This document shows, one piece after another, positions 7,694 through 14,854 of a DNA stretch of 19,608 nucleotides. Under the pieces are notes generated by a model. That model was not told where the DNA came from, did no database searches, and worked only from the letters and a program-made list of their open reading frames with translations. Made by a program: the position numbers and the translations under genes. Position 1 is the stretch's first letter. Every line of letters starts with the position of its first letter. This stretch comes from CAZMXP01 sp964570285 (GTDB lineage: Bacteria > Planctomycetota > PLA2): NCBI GenBank assembly GCA_964570285.1, contig CAZMXP010000075.1, positions 1 through 19,608 on the forward strand. Reading direction: 5' to 3'.

Positions 7694-9222
7694 GCGCTCG
7701 CCTCCTGCGCGGCGAGGCGCGTGCCGCTGCTGCCCACCTTCTGCCACGTCAGGCCCTCGAAGGCCGCGCAGGCGCGCGCGAGCCGCGCGAAGGCCTGCGA
7801 GGCGGTGTCGGCGGGCTTCTGCGCCGGGTCGAGCGCCTCGAGCAGCCGCTCGAGCACGGCGCGCTCCGCCAGCAGCGTCGGCTCGAAGGCGAGACCCTTC
7901 GCGACGCGCTGCACGAGGTCGCCCGCGCTGACGACGGTGCCGTCCTTCTCGATCCAGGTCGTCAGCGGCAGGTTGACGTCCGCCTCGCGCTCGCGCAGCG
8001 AGAAGATGACGCGCTTCTTCGCGCGCGCGAGCAGGTCCGCGGGCAGGTCGGCCCCCTCGTGCGGCGCCGCATAGAGCAGCGCCCCCCACCGGCGGTCGCC
8101 CGCGGGCCCGGCGGGCGCCTCCTCGAAGCCGAGCAGCGCGCAACCGCGCGCGTTCGGGCAGAGCTCCGGATGGCGCAGGATGTCGTCCCCCTGCCCCATC
8201 GGCTTCAGGAACCAGCGGTCCGTCGCGCCGAGCGCGTCGCAGATGCCCTTGAGCGCCAAGAGTTCCTCGTTGGTCATGAAGGGGGACGCGACGACGAGGA
8301 TCCCGTCGCCCTTCGCCGCCTTCAGCAGTTCCGCGGCGCGGGCGATGGCGGGGGGGTAGGGGGCCCCCTTGCCGCCGATGCGGGGCGAGGTGAGCCGCTC
8401 CTCGTCGTTCACGAACCCGTAGTGCAGCCGGCCGTGGTCGCACATCCAGTGGTCGTTCACCTGGGGGTTCGGCCGGGGCACCATGCGGAGCAGGCGGTCG
8501 TCGCGGGCCCCGGCGACGACGTTGCAGCCCCGCGCGCAACTCGTGCAGATCGTCTCGGTGAACTTCATGAACCAGACGCGCGACTTGAAGCGGAAGTCGC
8601 GGCTCGTCAGCGCACCCACCGGGCAGAGGTCGATGACGTTCATCTGGTAGGGGGAGGTCAGGTGGCCGTCCCCCTTCACGATGAGCGTCGCCTTTTCGCC
8701 GCGCAGGTCGATGCCGATCTCGTCGGTGCCCGCGATCTCGTCGGCGAAGCGGACGCAGCGGGTGCAGAGGATGCAGCGCTCGGAGTCGAAGACGACCTTG
8801 TCGCCCCAGGAGACGTTCTTGGGCTTCTTGCCCTTCGGGAAGCCGTACCGGGTGACGCCGGTGCCGTGGTCGACCGCGTAGTCCTGCAGCTTGCACTCGC
8901 CCGCCTGGTCGCAGATCGGGCAGTCGAGCGGGTGGTGGATCAGCAGCAGTTCCATCACGCCGGCGCGGGCGCTCTTGACCCGCGCGTTCTCCGTGTGGAA
9001 CGCCATGCCCTCCCGCACCTGCGTGTTGCATCCGATCTGCAGCTTCCCCACCCCCTCCACCTCGCAGAGGCAGATGCGGCAGTTGCCGACCACCGAGAGG
9101 CGCGGATGCCAGCAGTAGTAGGGGACCGCCTTGCCCGCGACCGCCGCCGCCTCGATCAGGTTCGAGCCGGCCGGCACGTCGACGGGGTTCCCGTCGATGG
9201 TCACGCGCACGGTGGAGCTCAT
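7690..9222 (-). CDS. nuoG: NADH-quinone oxidoreductase subunit G, short form
   Basis: Iron-sulfur subunit of the NADH-input module, 510 aa. In order: a [2Fe-2S] ferredoxin domain with C37, C48, C51, C65 (N1b); H97, C101, C104, C110 (N5); C150, C153, C156, C200 (N4); then the start of the molybdopterin-oxidoreductase-like domain with C226, C229, C233, C261, an exact CxxCxxxCx27C motif of the N7 cluster. The remaining C-terminal region (about 262-510) is much shorter than in E. coli NuoG (about 900 aa) or Thermus Nqo3 (about 780 aa) and is divergent. ATG at 9222 overlaps the nuoF stop. The frame is intact and the nuoH overlap is exact, so it looks like a natural short form rather than a truncation. 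Confidence 0.94.
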   Translation of the reverse strand: MSSTVRVTIDGNPVDVPAGSNLIEAAAVAGKAVPYYCWHPRLSVVGNCRICLCEVEGVGKLQIGCNTQVREGMAFHTENARVKSARAGVMELLLIHHPLDCPICDQAGECKLQDYAVDHGTGVTRYGFPKGKKPKNVSWGDKVVFDSERCILCTRCVRFADEIAGTDEIGIDLRGEKATLIVKGDGHLTSPYQMNVIDLCPVGALTSRDFRFKSRVWFMKFTETICTSCARGCNVVAGARDDRLLRMVPRPNPQVNDHWMCDHGRLHYGFVNDEERLTSPRIGGKGAPYPPAIARAAELLKAAKGDGILVVASPFMTNEELLALKGICDALGATDRWFLKPMGQGDDILRHPELCPNARGCALLGFEEAPAGPAGDRRWGALLYAAPHEGADLPADLLARAKKRVIFSLREREADVNLPLTTWIEKDGTVVSAGDLVQRVAKGLAFEPTLLAERAVLERLLEALDPAQKPADTASQAFARLARACAAFEGLTWQKVGSSGTRLAAQEASA

Positions 9223-10487
9223 GCACCCACCTGGGCGGCGAGCGCCGCCTCGAACTCGGGCCGGAACTTCTTCACGTAGCTCTGCACCGGCCAGACGAGC
9301 GCTTCCGCGAGCGCGCAGATCGTCGTGCCGTCCATCTTCGTCGTCACGTCCCAGAGCGTCTCGAGGTCGCCCGGGCCCGCCTTCCCGTCGCGGACCTGCT
9401 GGAGCATCCTCCGTACCCACCCGCTCCCCTCCCGGCAGGGCGTGCACTGGCCGCAGGACTCGTGGGAGTAGAACTCGGCGATGTTCAGCGCGACATCCAC
9501 GGCGCTGACGCTGTCGTCGAAGACCATGATCGCCCCGCTGCCGAGGCTCGTGCCCGTCTTCGCGACGGCGTCCACGTCGAAACGCACGTCGAGTTCGCTG
9601 GCGGTCAGCACCGGGAAGCTCGAGCCGCCGGGCATCACCCCCTTGATCGGGCGGCCCGACAGGGTGCCGCCGCCGAGGTCCATCAGCAGTTCGCGCAGCG
9701 TGAACTTGCCGCACTCGAGCTCGTAGACGCCGGGGTTCCGGATGTGGCCCGAGAGGCAGAAGAGGCGCGTGCCGGTCGAACCGGGGCAGCCGAGCCCGGC
9801 GAACCACGCCGCGCCGCGCCGGATGATGTGGGTGACGCAGGCGAGCGTCTCCACGTTGTTGACGAGCGTCGGGCAGCGCCAGAGCCCCTCGACCGCGGGG
9901 AAGGGGGGCTTGATGCGCGGGTAGCCGCGGTTGCCCTCGAGCGACGTGAGCAGCGCCGTCTCCTCGCCGCAGATGTAGGCGCCGGCGCCCGGATGGACCC
10001 AGATCTCGCAGGAGAACCCCGTGCCGAGGATGTTCCGGCCGACCAGCCGGGCCGCCCGCGCCTCCTCGATGGCCTGCTCGACCGCGCGGATCGAGTGGGG
10101 GTACTCGCCGCGGATGTAGACATAGGCCGCGGAGGCGCCGATCGCGTAGGCCGCGAGCAGCGTGCCCTCGAGCATCTGGTGCGGGTCGCGCTCCATGATC
10201 TGCCGGTCCTTGCAGGTGCCCGGCTCGCTCTCGTCGGCGTTGACGGCGATGTACTTCGGCTTGTCGGTCTTCTTGGGGACGAAGGTCCACTTCTTGCCGC
10301 AGGGGAACCCCGCTCCCCCGCGCCCCCTCAACCCCGACTGGATCACCTGCTCCGTGACCTGGTCCGGGGTCATCTCCCGCAGCGCCTTCTCCAGCGCCTG
10401 GTAGCCGCCGTGGCCGCGGTAGCCGTCGAGCGTCTTCTGGGCCGGATCGTCGGCCCACTCGAGCATCACGCGGGTTTCGCGGATCAT
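9219..10487 (-). CDS. nuoF: NADH-quinone oxidoreductase subunit F (NADH- and FMN-binding)
   Basis: NADH-oxidising flavoprotein subunit, 422 aa, where electrons enter complex I. The FMN/NADH region reads GLRGRGGAGFPCGKKW (residues 52-67) and NADESEPGTCKDR (83-95), with ICGEETALLTSLEG following (172-185). The C-terminal [4Fe-4S] N3 site is C345, C348, C351 (ESCGQCTPCREG) and C391 (TTICALAE). ATG at 10487 overlaps the nuoE stop (ATGA). An open frame extends upstream of this ATG, but that stretch is nuoE read out of frame. Length and residues are normal. Confidence 0.97.
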   Translation of the reverse strand: MIRETRVMLEWADDPAQKTLDGYRGHGGYQALEKALREMTPDQVTEQVIQSGLRGRGGAGFPCGKKWTFVPKKTDKPKYIAVNADESEPGTCKDRQIMERDPHQMLEGTLLAAYAIGASAAYVYIRGEYPHSIRAVEQAIEEARAARLVGRNILGTGFSCEIWVHPGAGAYICGEETALLTSLEGNRGYPRIKPPFPAVEGLWRCPTLVNNVETLACVTHIIRRGAAWFAGLGCPGSTGTRLFCLSGHIRNPGVYELECGKFTLRELLMDLGGGTLSGRPIKGVMPGGSSFPVLTASELDVRFDVDAVAKTGTSLGSGAIMVFDDSVSAVDVALNIAEFYSHESCGQCTPCREGSGWVRRMLQQVRDGKAGPGDLETLWDVTTKMDGTTICALAEALVWPVQSYVKKFRPEFEAALAAQVGA

Positions 10488-10954
10488 GCGAGCCTGCCCA
10501 GCACGTCGTCCACCTTCGCCAGCGTGAGGTTCTCGTGCTTCTCTTCGTCGACGAGCATCATCGGCGCGGTGGAGCAGTGGCCGAGGCACTCGAAGTCCAT
10601 GTAGGTGAAGCGGCCGTCGGCGGTGGTGCCCCTGTGCGCCACGCCGTACTTCGAGCGGATGTGGCCGCGGATCGCGTCCGCGCCGCGGAGCTTGCAGGAG
10701 AGCGTCTTGCAGACGCGCACGATGTGCCGGCCGACCGGATGGTCGTGGAACATGTCGTAGAAGCCGACGACGCCGCGGATGTGCATGTCGGGGATCCCGA
10801 GCAGTTCGCTCGCGTCGCGGATCGTCTCCGGGGAGAGCCAGCCGCCGCGCTCCTTCTGGATGAGGTGCAGCGCCGGCAGCAGAGCCGCCTGCCGGTGCGG
10901 GTAGCGCTTCCAGAGCGCTTCGACCTGCGCGACGAGTTCGGCGGAGAAGTTCAC
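10484..10954 (-). CDS. nuoE: NADH-quinone oxidoreductase subunit E ([2Fe-2S])
   Basis: Thioredoxin-like [2Fe-2S] subunit of the NADH-input module, 156 aa. Cluster N1a ligands are C82 and C87 (VCKTLSCKLRG) and C123 and C127 (CLGHCSTAP). The N-terminal helical domain with LIQKERGGWLS and GVVGFYDMF is typical. GTG at 10954-10952 overlaps the nuoD stop by 4 bp and is the start most consistent with the other junctions; the stop overlaps nuoF. Confidence 0.96.
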   Translation of the reverse strand: MNFSAELVAQVEALWKRYPHRQAALLPALHLIQKERGGWLSPETIRDASELLGIPDMHIRGVVGFYDMFHDHPVGRHIVRVCKTLSCKLRGADAIRGHIRSKYGVAHRGTTADGRFTYMDFECLGHCSTAPMMLVDEEKHENLTLAKVDDVLGRLA

Positions 10955-12159
10955 CGGTCGCACTCCCCCATGACGAAGTCGATCGAGCCGAGGATCGCGA
11001 CGACGTCGCTGATGAACCGCCCCTTGCAGATGAGCGGCAGGATCTGCAGGTTCACGAACGACGGCGACCGGATGAACATGCGGTCGGGGTAGCCGCCCCC
11101 CTTCGAGCGGAAGAAGAAGCCGAGCTCGCCCTTCGGGTTCTCGGCGCCGAAGTAGCTCTCCCCCACCGGCGCGTCCTGCCCCTCGGTCACGAGGATGAAC
11201 TGGTGGATCAGCTCGTCCATCCCCTGCAGGACCTTGCTCTTCGGCGGCAGGCTCACCTTCGTATCCTGCGCGAGCACGGGCCCCCCGGGCAGTTTCTCGA
11301 CCACCTGCCGCAGGATCGACGTGCTCTGGCGCAACTCCTCGACGCGGCAGAGGTAGCGGTCGAAGCAGTCGCCGACCGACCCCACCGGCACCTCGAAGTC
11401 GTAGCGCTCGTACCCGAGGTAGGGCCGCTTCGCGCGCAGGTCCCAAGCGACGCCGCTGCCGCGCAGGTTCGGGCCGGTGAGCCCGTACGCGAGCGCCTCG
11501 TCGCGCGTGATGACGCCGATGTCCTTGGTGCGCTCCACCCAGATGCGGTTGCGCGTGAGCATCTTCTCGAACTCGTCCACCTGCGCCGGGAACTGCGCGA
11601 GGAAGGACTTGAGATCCTCGAGGAACCCCTCGGGGATGTCGTTGGCGACGCCGCCGACCCGGGTGTAGCTCGTCGTGAAACGCGCGCCGCTCAGGTGCTC
11701 GATCAGGTTGTAGATCTTCTCGCGCTCGCGGAACGCCCAGAGGAAGACCGTCATCGCGCCGAGGTCCATCGCGAACGCGCCGAGCCCGAGCAGGTGCGCG
11801 CTGATGCGCGAGAGTTCCGTGCAGAGCACGCGGATCGCCTGCGCGCGGGGCGGGATCTCGATGCCGATCAGCTTCTCCTGCGCCGTGCTCAGCGCCACGT
11901 TGTTCGCGAGCGGCGCGAGGTAGTCGAGCCGGTCGGTGTAGGGCGTGAACATGTGGAAGGTCATCGATTCGGCGAGCTTCTCCATCGCACGGTGGAGGTA
12001 GCCGACGACCGGCGTCGCCTTCACGATGATCTCGCCGTCGAGTTCGAGCACGACCCGGAGCACGCCGTGGGTGCTCGGGTGCTGCGGGCCCATGTTGAGC
12101 ACCTGGTGCTCGCTCGGCTGCTCCGGCCGGTCGAGGACGATGTCGACCTGGGTGCTCAC
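10951..12159 (-). CDS. nuoD: NADH-quinone oxidoreductase subunit D
   Basis: 49-kDa-type subunit that lines the quinone-reduction site, 402 aa, related to the large subunit of NiFe hydrogenases. It contains NMGPQHPSTHGVLR near the N-terminus and TDRLDY at 75-80. H31 and Y80 sit 49 residues apart, the same spacing as the quinone-head-group ligands H38 and Y87 in Thermus Nqo4. The C-terminus VMGECDR is the usual family ending. GTG at 12159-12157 overlaps the nuoC stop; the stop overlaps nuoE. It is separate from nuoC, not fused. In the assembled complex it packs against NuoB, which is missing from this locus. Confidence 0.97.
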   Translation of the reverse strand: MSTQVDIVLDRPEQPSEHQVLNMGPQHPSTHGVLRVVLELDGEIIVKATPVVGYLHRAMEKLAESMTFHMFTPYTDRLDYLAPLANNVALSTAQEKLIGIEIPPRAQAIRVLCTELSRISAHLLGLGAFAMDLGAMTVFLWAFREREKIYNLIEHLSGARFTTSYTRVGGVANDIPEGFLEDLKSFLAQFPAQVDEFEKMLTRNRIWVERTKDIGVITRDEALAYGLTGPNLRGSGVAWDLRAKRPYLGYERYDFEVPVGSVGDCFDRYLCRVEELRQSTSILRQVVEKLPGGPVLAQDTKVSLPPKSKVLQGMDELIHQFILVTEGQDAPVGESYFGAENPKGELGFFFRSKGGGYPDRMFIRSPSFVNLQILPLICKGRFISDVVAILGSIDFVMGECDR

Positions 12160-12641
12160 GCCTTGCCCCCCTTGCCCAGATGTCCGGGGGTCCCGGGGGT
12201 GTTGCCCAGCAGCGGGTAGTCCTTGCGCAGCGGGTGCCCCTCGAACCCCTCCCACATGAGGATGCGCTCGAGGTTGGGGTGGCCCTCGAAGCGGACGCCG
12301 AACATGTCCCAGACCTCGCGCTCCATCCAGTTCGCCGCCGGATAGAGGTCGGTCACCGTCGGGACCGCGGGCGCCTCCCCCGGCACGGGCACATGGATGC
12401 GGACATCGACGTTGCGCGAGAGCGACCGCAGCCCGTAGACGACCTCGAAGCGCGGCTCGTCGAGGTAGTTGTCCACCGCGGTCACGTAGACGAGCATCTC
12501 GAAGGACTTGTCGCGCAGGGCTGCGATGAACCCATGGAGCGAGGAGGGCTCCGCGGCGAATCGGAGTTCGTTGCGGAGGTCGGGGGTCGCCGCGACGCCG
12601 GCGGGCGCGAGGGCGAGCAGTTCCTCGGCGAGCGTGCTCAC
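12156..12641 (-). CDS. nuoC: NADH-quinone oxidoreductase subunit C
   Basis: 30-kDa-type subunit of the connecting module, 161 aa. The family signature is present as EREVWDMFGVRFEGHPNL (107-124) and GHPLRKDYPL (135-144). The C-terminal tail GNTPGTPGHLGKGGKA is low-complexity and probably disordered. The chosen start is GTG at 12641-12639, which overlaps the nuoA stop by 4 bp (GTGA) and is preceded by GGAGGAGG; a longer open frame to an upstream ATG is nuoA sequence read out of frame. nuoB would normally lie between nuoA and this gene. Confidence 0.94.
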   Translation of the reverse strand: MSTLAEELLALAPAGVAATPDLRNELRFAAEPSSLHGFIAALRDKSFEMLVYVTAVDNYLDEPRFEVVYGLRSLSRNVDVRIHVPVPGEAPAVPTVTDLYPAANWMEREVWDMFGVRFEGHPNLERILMWEGFEGHPLRKDYPLLGNTPGTPGHLGKGGKA

Positions 12642-13081
12642 GCCTCCTCCCAGTCGAGGGCCTTCTTCTTCACGACCCAGTACCAGCCCAGGAAGAGGAT
12701 CACCATGAAGACGAGCATCTCGAGGAAGAGGAACCGCAGCATCGCCGCCTGGCTCGAGAAGACGCTCCCCTCCGCGCTCCCGCCCCCGAAGTGCAGGGCC
12801 CACGGATAGAGGAAGACCACTTCGATGTCAAAGAGGATGAAGAGAACCGCGACGAGGTAGAACTTCACGCTGAAGCGCGTGTGCGCCTCGCCCTCCGGCG
12901 CGATGCCGCACTCGTAGGCCGAGTCCTTGATCGGCCCCTTCTCCCCCCGGACCCCCACCATCCACGAAAGGAACATCTGCACCCCGGCGAGGCCGGCCGC
13001 CAGCACCAACAACAGGAAGACGGGCAGGTAGTCCACCGGCCCGTTTTCGAGGCGTGCCGCGGCGAGCAATAACGCGTTCAT
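12638..13081 (-). CDS. nuoA: NADH-quinone oxidoreductase subunit A
   Basis: Three-helix membrane subunit of complex I, 147 aa, first gene of the operon. The TM1-2 loop has the conserved AYECGIAP (56-62) with its cysteine, and TM2 has FDIEVVFLYPW (84-94) with D85 and E87. TM3 is around 113-137. The start is ATG at 13081; it lacks a clear Shine-Dalgarno. A sigma70-like promoter lies about 45-75 bp upstream. The stop overlaps the nuoC start (GTGA), leaving no space for nuoB. Confidence 0.95.
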   Translation of the reverse strand: MNALLLAAARLENGPVDYLPVFLLLVLAAGLAGVQMFLSWMVGVRGEKGPIKDSAYECGIAPEGEAHTRFSVKFYLVAVLFILFDIEVVFLYPWALHFGGGSAEGSVFSSQAAMLRFLFLEMLVFMVILFLGWYWVVKKKALDWEEA

Positions 13082-13102
13082 GGCGAACGTAAACGTCTCG
13101 TG

Positions 13103-13122
13103 GCGCTTGGGATACGAAGCGC
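13103..13122. promoter_or_regulatory. Inverted repeat at the nuo transcription start
   Basis: GCGCTT (13103-13108) and AAGCGC (13117-13122) form a 6-bp inverted repeat with an 8-nt spacer, just downstream of the -10 box and covering the expected start site. This is where a repressor operator would lie; it could also be a small leader hairpin. No regulator is encoded in the window. Confidence 0.3.
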
Positions 13123-13125
13123 GAA

Positions 13126-13154
13126 ACTATAGGCCGCGCCGCCCGCGCCGTCAA
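13126..13154 (-). promoter_or_regulatory. Sigma70-like promoter of the nuo operon
   Basis: On the minus strand TTGACG (13154-13149) and TATAGT (13131-13126) are separated by exactly 17 nt. They match the consensus -35 and -10 at 5 of 6 positions each. The expected transcription start is near 13119, giving a leader of about 38 nt to the nuoA ATG. The spacer between nuoA and the upstream gene is only 120 bp and this is its only good promoter. Confidence 0.6.
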
Positions 13155-13201
13155 CGAATCCGCGCCCGCACCCTCGTCCGCGGGGGGTTCACCGCGAGGC
13201 C

Positions 13202-14800
13202 CTACGCGGAGGTGAGCGACTCGACCTCTTCGGGGTAGAGAGTCGCAGGCTCGAGCGGCGTGTCTTCGGCGGGCGCTCGCGGGCCGCGGCGGCGCTCGAT
13301 GCCCTCGGGGACCGGGAAGAGAACCCCCTTCCAGAGCAGATCGAGCACGAGCAGCAGGCCGAAGGCGCCGTATTCGAAGAGGCGGAAGGAGAATCGGCCG
13401 CCGGGCAGCGTCAGGTCCGCCTGCTCGGGACCGCCGAGGTGCGTCAGCGCGGAACAACTCGCCAGCGCCGGCAGCACGAGCCAGGCGAGGCCGAACGGCC
13501 GGACGGCGAGAAGCGGGAGCAGCCAGAGCGTCTGCGCCGGCGTCACGACCGGCGAGACGAGCAGGATCGCCGCCAGCGTAAAGAAGAGGTCGCTGATGCC
13601 CGGATGGCGCTCCTGGCCCGGGAAGTCCGGGGGCGGCGCGATGCGGATCATCAGGTAGGTCACCACGCCGAGCAGGAGGATGCCCGCGGCGACCTTCGCC
13701 AGCAGCGCATCGAGCTTCTCGTCGGGGGAGAGGATCGGCACCGAGGCGACGGTCAGGCTGTTCTCCGCGCGCGCCGGGAGGTGGCGGAGCATGCCCCGGA
13801 ACAGGTTCTCGGCAAGGGAGTTGTACTCGAAGTGACGCCACGCGTGGATCGGGCCCTCCGCGTAGCGCTCGGCGGGCAGATCGTCGCGCGCGAAGGGCAG
13901 GAACGGCAGGCAGACGAGGGCGACCACCAGAAGGGCGCCCTGGAGCCCGATCCGCCGCGCCTGCACGAGGCTGAGCAGCAGGAGCGGCCAGCGCAGCGCA
14001 CCCGCCAGCGCCAGCGGGATCGCGGTGAGGCGCTTTCGGCCTGCGGCGAGGCCGTAGACCACCCCCGCCAGGGCCGGAAGCACGAAGGCGTCCACGGCGA
14101 GGGTCACGTAGGCCTCCTTCAGCAGAACCGGCGACCAGGCGTAGACGATCAGCCAGCCGGGCGGAAGGCCCATCTTGCGCAGCGCGAGGATCAGCAGGAA
14201 CATCGCGAGGCAGTCGGCAATGAGAATGAGGAAGGCGTAGCCGCGGATCGACTCGGGCTTGAAGCGGTCCGCCAGCGCCCCGATCCAGAGCACGAGAGGC
14301 GGGGCGCTCGTCCGGAGGTCGGGTCGCCGCAGCGCCTCGGGCCTCGGCGCGTCGGCGCTGGCGGAGAGCGCCGCCCTCGCCTTCAGCAGCCGGTCGAGCT
14401 CCGGGCCGTTGCGCAGCCGTTCCTCGGGATCGCCATCCATCAGATGGGTGGGCAGGAATTCGTACGGATTCGTGCCCTGGTTCACCATCCGGGCGTCGAA
14501 GCGCACGCGCTCCGGGTCGCCTTCCAGCATGGGTGACGGCGCGCCGAAGAGGAGCACGAGCCGCGCCCCGCCCGCCACGAGAAGGATGTGCAGCAGCCGC
14601 AGCGGGAAGCGGTGGCGCATCACGCAGAGGCCGACGTGCAGGAGACCGACCGCCATCGTCGCGACGACGAGCAGCACGACCTGCTCCTTGGTGGCCGACG
14701 GGTCTCCCGGGGGCGGGAAGGCGCCCGACGTGAGCACGAGGCCGACCGCGTAGGCGAGCAACGCCGCGCCCGTGAAGACGGTCATCAGGCGGAGCATCAT
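13202..14800 (-). CDS. GT-C-fold membrane glycosyltransferase-like protein
   Basis: 532 aa with about ten hydrophobic helices. After the second or third helix comes a loop of the type seen in polyprenol-phosphate-sugar-dependent glycosyltransferases (GT-C fold, DUF2029/GT87-like and relatives): an acidic GDPERVRFDAR (94-104) followed by GTNPYEFLP (109-117), and later a TSAPPLVLW segment. Such enzymes transfer a sugar from a lipid carrier on the outer face of the membrane. The substrate cannot be told. The C-terminus after about residue 500 is cytoplasmic and charged. Start is ATG at 14800 (a second ATG follows directly); only a weak GAGG precedes it. It lies 54 bp downstream of the FG-GAP gene on the same strand and is probably co-transcribed with it. 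Confidence 0.7.
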   Translation of the reverse strand: MMLRLMTVFTGAALLAYAVGLVLTSGAFPPPGDPSATKEQVVLLVVATMAVGLLHVGLCVMRHRFPLRLLHILLVAGGARLVLLFGAPSPMLEGDPERVRFDARMVNQGTNPYEFLPTHLMDGDPEERLRNGPELDRLLKARAALSASADAPRPEALRRPDLRTSAPPLVLWIGALADRFKPESIRGYAFLILIADCLAMFLLILALRKMGLPPGWLIVYAWSPVLLKEAYVTLAVDAFVLPALAGVVYGLAAGRKRLTAIPLALAGALRWPLLLLSLVQARRIGLQGALLVVALVCLPFLPFARDDLPAERYAEGPIHAWRHFEYNSLAENLFRGMLRHLPARAENSLTVASVPILSPDEKLDALLAKVAAGILLLGVVTYLMIRIAPPPDFPGQERHPGISDLFFTLAAILLVSPVVTPAQTLWLLPLLAVRPFGLAWLVLPALASCSALTHLGGPEQADLTLPGGRFSFRLFEYGAFGLLLVLDLLWKGVLFPVPEGIERRRGPRAPAEDTPLEPATLYPEEVESLTSA

Positions 14801-14854
14801 CGGGGGGGCCTCGGGGGGTAGAGCACCGCCCTCTCTTCGTCCGGCCGTCGGGAG

